This document shows, in pieces, positions 1 through 6,226 of a stretch of DNA of 9,336 nt. The DNA is from Candidatus Poribacteria bacterium. Its GTDB lineage: Bacteria > Poribacteria > WGA-4E > WGA-3G. The notes beneath the pieces were generated by a model that did no database searches, was not told where the DNA came from, and worked only from the letters and a program-made list of their open reading frames with translations. Each line of letters begins with the position of its first letter. Position 1 is the first letter of the stretch. The position numbers and the translations under genes were made by a program. Location: assembly GCA_028824575.1 (NCBI GenBank), contig JAPPDN010000441.1, positions 1 to 9,336 of the forward strand, written 5' to 3'.

Positions 1-297
1 GGTTGGCACCATCTGATAGTGGAGGAGGGCATCTTTGGTTGCAACTGTGTCTGTACCGTCCAAGAGTCTGTCCATCGTTATCCCCATGAATCGGTAGGAG
101 AGCATCAGTTCTCCCACGCCGTGTGCATGGTCCGCCATAACGCCGAGCGGTGCCTGGCTATCGGGTCGGGTAGATGTTGTTTGGTCGGTCGATTTTTCTT
201 CTGATGGGGTGTGAGTTCCGTTCGCAGATACACCTACGGTGCTCCCGCAGAAAAAGAGAACGAGAAAAGCAACCCATACTTTCTTCCCTACTTTCAT
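1..297 (-). CDS. Exported protein, possibly transporter/outer-membrane family; C-terminus beyond window
   Basis: The frame is open for 99 codons from an ATG at 297 to the left edge, so only the N-terminal part is present. A strong Shine-Dalgarno (AAAGGA at 304-309, minus strand) lies 6 bases upstream. Residues 1-26 form a signal peptide: basic MKVGKK, a hydrophobic core (WVAFLVLFFCG), then VSA before NG. A Thr/Ser/Pro-rich linker follows to about residue 48. The most telling stretch is residues 52-80, with GVMADHAH, GELMLSYRFM and DGTD. This resembles the GVMGDH...GE.M.SYR.M...GTD signature I recall in exported proteins often annotated as transporter-like or beta-barrel proteins. That family link is from memory and unproven. 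No lipobox is apparent at the Cys in the signal region. It is divergent from the decarboxylase gene at 509. Confidence 0.82.
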   Translation of the reverse strand, partial: MKVGKKVWVAFLVLFFCGSTVGVSANGTHTPSEEKSTDQTTSTRPDSQAPLGVMADHAHGVGELMLSYRFMGITMDRLLDGTDTVATKDALLHYQMVPT

Positions 298-352
298 CAA
301 TTTTCCTTTCTTATTTTTTCAACCGGTCAATCGTAGTGTTTTGTATAGATAT

Positions 353-381
353 ATAATATCACATTCTGGCGAGAAAAACAA
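353..381 (-). promoter_or_regulatory. Putative sigma-70 promoter for the left-edge exported protein
   Basis: On the minus strand TTGTTT (376-381) is followed after 17 bases by TATTAT (353-358), about 55 bases upstream of the ATG at 297. Spacing is ideal but the -35 match is moderate and the region is AT-rich, so chance is possible. It shares a 211-base divergent spacer with the promoter of the decarboxylase gene. Confidence 0.42.
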
Positions 382-446
382 AATGGTCTCCTTGTCTGTC
401 TTTCAAAGCGTACTGACTTAAAGTTCCCTGATGATTGATTCGTACT

Positions 447-474
447 TGACATCTCGACGTATACTGATACAATT
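447..474 (+). promoter_or_regulatory. Sigma-70 promoter of the decarboxylase-family gene
   Basis: A perfect TTGACA (447-452) is separated by 16 bases from TACAAT (469-474). Transcription would start near 481, giving a leader of about 28 bases. That leader contains the purine-rich ribosome site GGAGGGA at 497-503, 5 bases before the ATG at 509. The promoter and ribosome site together support that start codon. Confidence 0.65.
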
Positions 475-508
475 AGAGCATCATTACCAAAAAGATGGAG
501 GGAATTAG

Positions 509-1357
509 ATGGGATATAAATTTGATCCGAACGCAATGTACCGGATGCCGACGCATTTTGGACCGAGGACAGGCCCGAGATACGGACCTGATGGCAGAAA
601 ATTTGAGTGTAAAGATAACCCGAAATCAACGTCGGTTTCGGTGAGTTTCCTGACAAATAGCGAGCAGCTGGAGGCTTTCCTACCGCCGGGATTTTCGCTT
701 AACGGCGAACCCGTTGTATCCGTGTCTGGGGGCTATATGAAAGAAATTGAGTGGTTGGCAGGGCGCGGCTATAATACCCTCGGTGTTAGTTTTCCAGTGG
801 TTTTCGAGGGTGAAGTAGACCGAGCGACGGGATCGTTTTTGACAGTACTCTGGGAAAATCTGACAGATCCGATTTTAACAGGACGCGAAGAATTGGGCTT
901 CTCCAAAATCTATTGCGAACTGCCAGATCCGCTGACGTTTAATGGTGAGACACACTGTACCGCCAGTTGGCTCGGTTTCAAGTTTATGGACATGCACGTC
1001 CGAGCGACAGAACAGGTTCCAATACCAACCACGTCCCCTTCACCGCAACAGACGACTGGCGAACAACGGCTTACCGGCACACTCCACTATAAATATATGC
1101 CAAGAACCGGCGAATGGGGCACCGCCGACGTTACTTATGCCGTGTTAACGCCTGCGAGTACACCGAACCGTGTCGTGAAGGAGCATTGGCGCGGTGAAGG
1201 GACCGTACAATTCCACAAAGCGCGTTGGGAAGATCTGCCGACGCAGTACAACATCGTCAACGCTTTTCATGAACTCGAAGTCAAAGAGTGGCGTGGCGCG
1301 TCTATCGTCAAAACAGTCGGTGGAAAAGACCTGAGCGACCAGCGGATTCTGCGTTAA
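509..1357 (+). CDS. Acetoacetate decarboxylase-family protein
   Basis: The product has 282 residues, with no signal peptide and no membrane segment, so it is probably cytoplasmic. The family (PF06314) decarboxylates acetoacetate and related 3-oxo acids through a Schiff base on a lysine; many members act on other carbonyl substrates. The clearest signature is residues 125-133, GREELGFSK, matching the GRE..G(Y/F)PK core; K133 is the expected Schiff-base lysine. In the clostridial enzyme a second lysine next to it lowers the pKa, but here that position is Ile134 and the Pro is Ser132. The chemistry may therefore differ from classical acetone formation. VLWENLTDPILTG just upstream also fits the family. 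The C-terminal third is hydrophilic and less conserved. The stop lies 3 bases from the end of the convergent dehydrogenase gene, leaving no room for a separate terminator. Family assignment is fairly firm; substrate is unknown. Confidence 0.8.
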   Translation: MGYKFDPNAMYRMPTHFGPRTGPRYGPDGRKFECKDNPKSTSVSVSFLTNSEQLEAFLPPGFSLNGEPVVSVSGGYMKEIEWLAGRGYNTLGVSFPVVFEGEVDRATGSFLTVLWENLTDPILTGREELGFSKIYCELPDPLTFNGETHCTASWLGFKFMDMHVRATEQVPIPTTSPSPQQTTGEQRLTGTLHYKYMPRTGEWGTADVTYAVLTPASTPNRVVKEHWRGEGTVQFHKARWEDLPTQYNIVNAFHELEVKEWRGASIVKTVGGKDLSDQRILR

Positions 1358-1360
1358 TTC

Positions 1361-2197
1361 TTAGTCCATCACGGAGCCACCTGAGACGGTGATAGAGACC
1401 CCTGAGAGATAGGCGGCTTCGTCTGAGGCGAGGAACGCTGCCATCTTGGCAACATCTGCCCCCTCAGCGAGTCGCCCAAAGGGGACATTTGCCTCGGATT
1501 GGCGTGTGTATTCCGAGAGTTGTTCATCAGCCGGAAGATGACTGGGCATTAGCACAGATGCCAGATGTGTGACGCGTTCTGTGTCCACAAGCCCAGGACA
1601 AATGGCGTTGACGTTGACCCGATAAGGTGCAAGTTCGCACGCAAGCGATTGTGTGAAACCAATCACAGCAAATTTCGAGGCACTGTATGCAGCAAAGCGC
1701 GCCGACCCTCGTTTCCCGGTAACAGAAGACATATTGATAATTTTGCCTCCCGTTCCCTGCGCGATGAGATGGCGTGCCACCGCTTGTGAACAGAGGAATA
1801 CGCCTTTCACATTGACGCGCTGTACTCTGTCCCAATCTTCTTCAGTCAGATCTACGACAGGTACACGATCCTTACCAGCGATCGTTCCGGCATTATTGAC
1901 GAGAATGTCGATTTTACCGAAGTGTGCAACGGTTTTGTCAACCATCTCGCCGACCTGTTTAGCATCCGAAACGTCTGCAACGACACTGATAGCACGTTGT
2001 TCCATCGCTTCAATTTCCCGAACCACATCAGGTAATCCCTGCCACTCCGTCTGATCCGCGGCATACGGATGCTCAGTAATGTCGTTGACAGCAACATCGG
2101 CACCTTCCTTCGCCAAACGGGTGGCGATCGCACGACCAATGCCGTTTTTGCCGCCCGCGCCTGTTACCAAAGCGACTTTTCCATGTAGGTTGTACAT
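1361..2197 (-). CDS. Short-chain dehydrogenase/reductase (classical SDR)
   Basis: The product has 278 residues, a normal classical SDR size. The cofactor-binding loop TGAGGKNGIG is at residues 12-21, slightly longer than the usual TGxxxGxG. NNAG is at 101-104. The catalytic tetrad is readable as N129, S158, Y171 and K175 (YSASK). ICPGLVDT at 189-196 and the C-terminal SGVSITVSGG are typical of 3-oxoacyl-ACP reductase-like members. It should be an NAD(P)H-dependent oxidoreductase of a hydroxyl/keto group; the substrate cannot be read from the sequence. The start at 2197 is supported by AGGAG about 10 bases upstream and by a near-consensus promoter. It converges on the decarboxylase gene, and the two could handle related 3-oxo compounds, but they are transcribed separately, so a shared pathway is only a guess. 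Confidence 0.93.
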   Translation of the reverse strand: MYNLHGKVALVTGAGGKNGIGRAIATRLAKEGADVAVNDITEHPYAADQTEWQGLPDVVREIEAMEQRAISVVADVSDAKQVGEMVDKTVAHFGKIDILVNNAGTIAGKDRVPVVDLTEEDWDRVQRVNVKGVFLCSQAVARHLIAQGTGGKIINMSSVTGKRGSARFAAYSASKFAVIGFTQSLACELAPYRVNVNAICPGLVDTERVTHLASVLMPSHLPADEQLSEYTRQSEANVPFGRLAEGADVAKMAAFLASDEAAYLSGVSITVSGGSVMD

Positions 2198-2230
2198 TCA
2201 GATATAACTCCTATGAATTGAATGGTGCAG

Positions 2231-2259
2231 AGTATAACAGATTTTCACGGAGATGTCAA
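2231..2259 (-). promoter_or_regulatory. Strong sigma-70 promoter of the SDR gene
   Basis: On the minus strand a perfect TTGACA (2254-2259) is followed after exactly 17 bases by TATACT (2231-2236). Transcription would start near 2224, giving a leader of about 27 bases to the ATG at 2197 with AGGAG in it. This is the best-matched promoter in the window. Its -35 element is one half of the palindrome at 2254-2267. Confidence 0.72.
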
Positions 2260-2267
2260 ATTTGACA
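2254..2267. promoter_or_regulatory. Perfect 14-bp palindrome overlapping the SDR -35 box, probable operator
   Basis: TGTCAAATTTGACA reads identically on both strands, with no spacer. One half-site supplies the -35 TTGACA of the SDR promoter. A dimeric regulator bound here would exclude RNA polymerase, so a repressor site is the simplest reading. No regulator gene is present in the window. The other half also gives a TTGACA-like box pointing right, but no matching -10 or intact gene follows it. Confidence 0.5.
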
Positions 2268-2286
2268 ATTTCTCCTTGCCCTCTAA

Positions 2287-2724
2287 CCTCAAACCTACTA
2301 TCATATCCCCTTCACCGAAGATTTTTGGGGATTTGCCCAAGCCGGTGCGGCGTTAGCAGATCTCCACGTCAACTATGAATCCGTTCCGAAATACGATAAA
2401 CTCCGAAAGGTTGAAACCCCCGGTATGCAGGTCAATTGGGATGTTGAGAAGATGAAACTCTCTAAAGACAAGACGCAGTTGAAATATAACGATTTTTTGA
2501 CGTTGGACGGCATCCCCGCAGAAGTCTATGGCTATAAGTTAGGGACGCGTTCTGCTTTGGAATGGGTAGTGGATCAGTATCGTGTCAAGACAGACAAACG
2601 CAGCGGCATCGTTAACGATCCGAATCGCGCCGATGAGCCACGATATATTGTGGATTTAATTGCGCGTGTTATCACCGTCAGCCTAAGGACGATGGAGATT
2701 GTTGAGAGTTTGCCCAAATTGTAG
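2287..2724 (+). pseudogene. Remnant of a type ISP restriction-modification enzyme, C-terminal specificity domain
   Basis: The frame is open from just after a TAA at 2284 to the TAG at 2722-2724, about 145 codons. It has no convincing start; the only ATG nearby (2425) lies inside the conserved region. Recognisable blocks are IPFTEDFWGFAQAGAALADLH (about 2305-2367), LDGIPAEVYGYKLGTRSALEW, then KRSGIVNDPN and the C-terminal IVDLIARVITVSLRT. From memory this is the C-terminal domain of LlaBIII-like type ISP enzymes, single large proteins combining nuclease, translocase, methyltransferase and target recognition. Only the end of the target-recognition part remains; nuclease, helicase and methyltransferase parts are absent, so it should be non-functional. 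Upstream sequence up to the SDR promoter has no further homology I can see. The remaining frame has no internal stops, so truncation may be fairly recent. Confidence 0.72.
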
Positions 2725-2781
2725 GCGTTAGTTTCTGCTGCTGGGGTGTTTCTGTTAAAACCTTTCAAGGTTCAATTTAAT

Positions 2782-2811
2782 TTGATTTCATTCAACCTTT
2801 TAAAGTATAAT
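2782..2811 (+). promoter_or_regulatory. Putative promoter upstream of the interrupted membrane-protein gene
   Basis: TTGATT (2782-2787) is followed after 18 bases by a perfect TATAAT (2806-2811). The ATG at 2917 is about 100 bases downstream and lacks a clear Shine-Dalgarno. The surrounding spacer (2725-2916) is AT-rich, includes a weak stem (AAGGTT at 2768-2773 with AACCTT at 2794-2799), and otherwise shows no gene. Confidence 0.4.
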
Positions 2812-2916
2812 TGAAAAAAGATTGCTCCAAAGTTAATCAATTTCTATAGCGGATGGAAAACAAACGGTTGTCTATGTTCAGAACATAAGACTACGTGTTT
2901 AGACCTGAGTTCACCT

Positions 2917-3324
2917 ATGAATCAAAATGGAAATAATGACTATGTATCGTTAGTAAGAATCCCCCGTAAGTGGTTTAATGTATTCGTCTGGACTTTTTCA
3001 AGTTTAGTTATTGCCAATGTTTTAATTGAATTTTTCACCGGTTGGGCTTGACAACATTTAGGTGAAACGGTACTAACACGAACTGCGGTTCTAATGACGC
3101 TAATAGTCGGCTGGTTCTTTATATTAGCACATATATGGGAGGTTATCATGTTAGGATATGCGAAACTATTCAAGGACAAGATCCTTGCGCAAGGCAAAGC
3201 AGAAGGCAGAGCGGAATTGTATCGTGAGTTGCAGCGAGCGCAAAGAGAGGGTATAACGCTTGAAGAGGTGTTAAAAACACATGATGCCGAAAACGGTAAA
3301 AACGAAGGGGACGAGCCGTCTTAA
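2917..3324 (+). pseudogene. Small two-helix membrane protein interrupted by an in-frame TGA
   Basis: From the ATG at 2917 the frame reads 44 residues ending in FFTGWA, meets TGA at 3049-3051, then continues in the same frame for 90 codons to TAA at 3322-3324. Both halves look coding. The first ends in a hydrophobic segment (FVWTFSSLVIANVLIEFF). The second opens with another one (TAVLMTLIVGWFFILAHIW), then a charged, coiled-coil-like tail (KLFKDKILAQGKAEGRAELY...) and an acidic C-terminus. The intact product would be 135 residues with a cytoplasmic charged tail. The likeliest explanation is a nonsense change from TGG (Trp) or a sequencing error. Re-initiation at ATG 3094 would start inside the second helix. 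The end overlaps the convergent membrane-protein gene by 3 bases: the TTAA at 3321-3324 supplies stop codons on both strands. I do not recognise a function. Confidence 0.6.
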
Positions 3325-5249
3325 GGTGACCAGAGGACGTACGTCGGGATATTAAACAACGTCCCAAGCAGTGCCCACAGTCCTACAAATACATAATCCC
3401 CCATCACCAAGCCTAAGAAGAACGGGATTGCGCGCTGATGTGCCCGTAAACCGAAGACAGTAAGAATGATGAACTTCACCAGCCAACCGAGAAAAACAGA
3501 GAACCAGAAATCGGCAAGTCCGCCCCATGTCGCTGCGGTCATTACGTACCCGATCGGGTGAAAAGGCCACCACATAAATTTATGGCGCAGGAAATAGAGT
3601 ATCCATGTCATCGCTGCACCGATCCCCATAGATTGTGTGCCATCCCAATTCGGACCCGTAGGGTTGTTAATCCACCGTTCTAAACGTCTACCGAAAACCT
3701 CCTCACCGATACCGATGATGTAGCCGTGTACAGCGAATGCACCAGTCTCATAAAGGAGATAAAGGAACGCCCAAAATGATGCAAGTGTCCCGATGACAAT
3801 GGCGAACATCATCACCCAAACGAGTCTTCGGCTGTTTATACCCGCACGCTCGGCGAGTTTGAACCCTTCCAGCTGATTTGGCATCGGATGCGAAACATTA
3901 AGCCGATTGAGCCAGTAGTAGAACGAAATAATCGTGAGGTTCTCGGTCCCGACGAATCGTGGTCCGAAGGTGACTGACATCAACCGTGCTGGATCAAGCG
4001 CGAGGATCTCGTGTGATGGCGGGCCGAACTCGGCACGTACACGCGTCACACCAAGTGCCATCACAATGAAAATGACGATAAAACCGAATACACCGCCTAA
4101 GGACATCCCTGCCTTCACTGAAAACAGTGTGAGCCCGAGACCGCCAAAGATTAACCCAGCGATGGCAAAACGGTAGGGCATCGGTTCATCTGAATCATCA
4201 AACGCCTTTTTGGCTGTCAAACAATTTTGGATGACATCGCGGAGATGCCTACGCGTTCCCCACAGTGCCAACGCACCGACAGCGAGCCATGCCCCACCCG
4301 CACGTTCCGCAAAATAGAGTTCACCTTCGCCTAACATCCCCATACGCACGACCCGTTCTGCTTTGCCAAACAGATAGAAAAACCATGCCGACATAGAGAT
4401 GTCCAATGGCACGAAGAAGGTCAACCCTATGATGAACGGGTAGGCAGATAGCGAAATCCATCCGACAGCGTTCCACGGTTTGTCTGTGAACAGATGCGTG
4501 ATCGAATAGTAGTTGAGTTGGATAGATGGGACCTGGGGGAATAGATGGCTCAATCCTGCCAGAAGTTCAATAAACCCAGCAACCGAAAAACCTATCCACA
4601 TCGTGCCGCTTCTGAAAAAACTTTTCCGCCCTTGCGCCATCTGGAGCGGCAGCTGGATGATCGGATACGCCAACTTTTCACGCTCAGTCCACTGGACACG
4701 GATAATTGTAATCAGACATATCAGCGTAAACCAGAGCAGTGTGACAAACCCTGTCCAGACAAGGATTGGCACCAACCAGCCGCGTAAATGCTTTGGAAGA
4801 TAAAAGGTCGAACCTCCCTTAAAGTAGGCATCCAAAGCGTAATCCTCAGGCACGAACCACGTCGGGATGTAACGCCAGAAGAGAGATGCCCATTCGTTTT
4901 CGGGAGTTGCGAACCGGAACGGATGCGCCAGTGTGCCGATCAGGAACGTCATCATTGAATGACCACCGATTGTGGATACCATGACGACCATGATATAAAT
5001 AACGAGGAGTTCCTGTGGGGTTAGCGCATTGCGCGGGGAAAGTCTTTTCCATGCCAGATTGAAGCCGATGACGACAAAGAGCGTGAAAATTGCATTGAAG
5101 AAGAGCGAGACGAAGTTGAGGAGGAATTGCGGCTGAATCATCTCCGCCGCGTAGGCGAGCCAGTAGGCGTTCCCGATAACAAGGAGTGTACCAATCAGGA
5201 GGGCACGGAGCGTAATTCCAGAGGTGAAGGAAGCATGAGGTTTTGGCAT
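3321..5249 (-). CDS. Multi-pass membrane protein, DUF6785/DUF6784-like
   Basis: The product has 642 residues and is very hydrophobic, with roughly a dozen or more transmembrane segments along its length. They include residues 12-34 (LRALLIGTLLVIG...), 42-65, 81-106 and several near the C-terminus. ALTPQELLVIYIMVVM at 75-90, followed by GGHSMM and a TFLIGTLAHP segment, and near the end HPIGYVMTAATWGG with a following GW..K segment, match my memory of the DUF6785 family with its C-terminal DUF6784 domain. These proteins are common in Poribacteria, Planctomycetes and Armatimonadetes. Their function is unknown; their architecture loosely recalls oligopeptide transporters, so a transport role is only a guess. 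No clear Shine-Dalgarno precedes the ATG at 5249. It is the last gene of the minus-strand run, separated from the CBM9-like gene by the 128-bp palindrome, so the two may not be co-transcribed. Confidence 0.85.
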   Translation of the reverse strand: MPKPHASFTSGITLRALLIGTLLVIGNAYWLAYAAEMIQPQFLLNFVSLFFNAIFTLFVVIGFNLAWKRLSPRNALTPQELLVIYIMVVMVSTIGGHSMMTFLIGTLAHPFRFATPENEWASLFWRYIPTWFVPEDYALDAYFKGGSTFYLPKHLRGWLVPILVWTGFVTLLWFTLICLITIIRVQWTEREKLAYPIIQLPLQMAQGRKSFFRSGTMWIGFSVAGFIELLAGLSHLFPQVPSIQLNYYSITHLFTDKPWNAVGWISLSAYPFIIGLTFFVPLDISMSAWFFYLFGKAERVVRMGMLGEGELYFAERAGGAWLAVGALALWGTRRHLRDVIQNCLTAKKAFDDSDEPMPYRFAIAGLIFGGLGLTLFSVKAGMSLGGVFGFIVIFIVMALGVTRVRAEFGPPSHEILALDPARLMSVTFGPRFVGTENLTIISFYYWLNRLNVSHPMPNQLEGFKLAERAGINSRRLVWVMMFAIVIGTLASFWAFLYLLYETGAFAVHGYIIGIGEEVFGRRLERWINNPTGPNWDGTQSMGIGAAMTWILYFLRHKFMWWPFHPIGYVMTAATWGGLADFWFSVFLGWLVKFIILTVFGLRAHQRAIPFFLGLVMGDYVFVGLWALLGTLFNIPTYVLWSP

Positions 5250-5278
5250 CTTAAATAGCGTTCAGCCGGTGAAGAGGG

Positions 5279-5406
5279 CTGTCGGCTATCGGAAACCTTT
5301 AGCGATAAAGGTGGAAGGATGGAAGAATGGAAGGGCGATCTCTTCTATCCTTCCAATCTTCCGTTCCTGCTTCCGACGATTTTCACCTATTGCCGATAAC
5401 TGACAG
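5279..5406. repeat. 128-bp imperfect palindrome, MITE-like or hairpin terminator
   Basis: The ends are inverted repeats: CTGTCGGCTATCGGAAA at 5279-5295 against CTGTCAGTTATCGGCAA (reverse complement of 5390-5406), 14 of 17 matching. The inner arms also pair: a GGAAG-rich arm at about 5313-5333 matches the reverse complement of about 5348-5365 with few mismatches. The whole element folds around position 5343. It fills nearly all of the 166-base gap between the CBM9-like gene (stop 5416) and the DUF6785-like gene (start 5249). No transposase is present. A miniature mobile element is the likeliest identity; acting as a terminator is possible, although no T-tract follows. Confidence 0.55.
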
Positions 5407-5415
5407 TTGGCAGTG

Positions 5416-6195
5416 TTATTTTTTTAGAGCACCCCAGGTTAATGTGAGTTTGCCTGAGGGCTCAACGGCTAATATCTCGGCGTCAAAAGTGAGATCACCA
5501 TAGGCGAGACCATCCCATGCACCGCCGGGGGTCCATCCAATCTGGTGTTCGCGTTTTCCATTCTCACAGTCGTTCATGTGGAAACTCAGCCCGATCGTCA
5601 ACCCAGCTTTCGCTTTGAATTTATCACCTTTCCCGGGGTTGGCAAACGCGGGGTTGCCGCGCGGCTTCGTCGGGTCAATCGCGACCTCATAGATGTAATC
5701 GTTGCCATTCTTGACCAGCACCCATTCCGTGTTCTCCTTTGATGCGGCGGCGGATAAATCTTTACCGTTGGCGCCGAGTGTCCACTGAACAAGGCTCTCC
5801 CGCACCATGCCGTTGTCGAAATCAAACATAAATTCGACGCTATCGTCTTCCCACCATCTGGCATCAGGCGGATTAACGTCTTGGAGTTCGTCATCGGTGA
5901 TTTCAACGGCGAAATAGATACGGGTCGGATCTTGGGCGTTCCACGCGACTCTGCCTTGACCGGTAAAATCGTTGGCTTTTGGGATACCTTGACCGACATC
6001 TTTCAATTCATCAAAGGCAACAATTTCAGCACGTTCCCATTCGTCAAGTTTTCCATCTACTTTGAGGTTTCTCAGCTGTTTCGCAACATATTCCTTATCA
6101 CGTTTCGCATCAACAGGTAAGTTCGCTGTATAGAACAACAGCGCAGCTGCTATTCCTATCGTGACTACGACTTTAAGCTTCATAAACTTTTTCAT
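5416..6195 (-). CDS. Secreted CBM9-like (DOMON-type) sugar-binding protein
   Basis: The product has 259 residues from the ATG at 6195. That start is chosen over an in-frame ATG at 6306 because AAGGA (6204-6208, minus strand) lies 8 bases upstream and because it begins a classical signal peptide: MKKFMKLK, then a hydrophobic core, then PVDA before K31. The longer start would overlap the methyltransferase gene and bury the signal. The mature part is one CBM9-like beta-sandwich: VDGKLDEW at 46-53, RIYFAVEITDDEL at about 92-104, WWEDDSVEFMFD at 114-125, YIYEVAID near 157-164, and IGLSFHMND near 191-199. Such domains bind sugars or polysaccharide ends. No catalytic domain is attached, so it is probably a binding protein at the cell surface or in the periplasm. 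The C-terminus, LAVEPSGKLTLTWGALKK, nearly matches that of the LamG protein at 7653. The gene begins 31 bases after the methyltransferase stop and may be co-transcribed with it. Confidence 0.88.
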   Translation of the reverse strand: MKKFMKLKVVVTIGIAAALLFYTANLPVDAKRDKEYVAKQLRNLKVDGKLDEWERAEIVAFDELKDVGQGIPKANDFTGQGRVAWNAQDPTRIYFAVEITDDELQDVNPPDARWWEDDSVEFMFDFDNGMVRESLVQWTLGANGKDLSAAASKENTEWVLVKNGNDYIYEVAIDPTKPRGNPAFANPGKGDKFKAKAGLTIGLSFHMNDCENGKREHQIGWTPGGAWDGLAYGDLTFDAEILAVEPSGKLTLTWGALKK

Positions 6196-6203
6196 TGATG
6201 AAT

Positions 6204-6208
6204 TCCTT
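6204..6208 (-). promoter_or_regulatory. Ribosome-binding site fixing the start of the CBM9-like gene
   Basis: AAGGA on the minus strand lies 8 bases before the ATG at 6195. It selects that codon, which also opens the signal peptide, over the in-frame ATG 111 bases further upstream. Confidence 0.7.
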
Positions 6209-6226
6209 CGTTTTGTAACTTTTAAA

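Noticed and set aside
106..118. A 13-base match between the left part (106-118) and the right end (9306-9318), as a terminal repeat or circular overlap
   Set aside because: The match is short, sits in different reading contexts, does not extend on either side, and the right end is of foreign composition.
327..656. 109-codon minus-strand frame across the decarboxylase promoter
   Set aside because: It crosses a good divergent promoter region and the 5' end of the decarboxylase gene, lacks a ribosome site, and its translation has no domain-like features.
3049..3051. In-frame TGA read as selenocysteine
   Set aside because: The bases just after the TGA do not form a convincing SECIS-type hairpin, the position sits at a membrane-helix boundary rather than in a redox motif, and no Sec genes are in the window.
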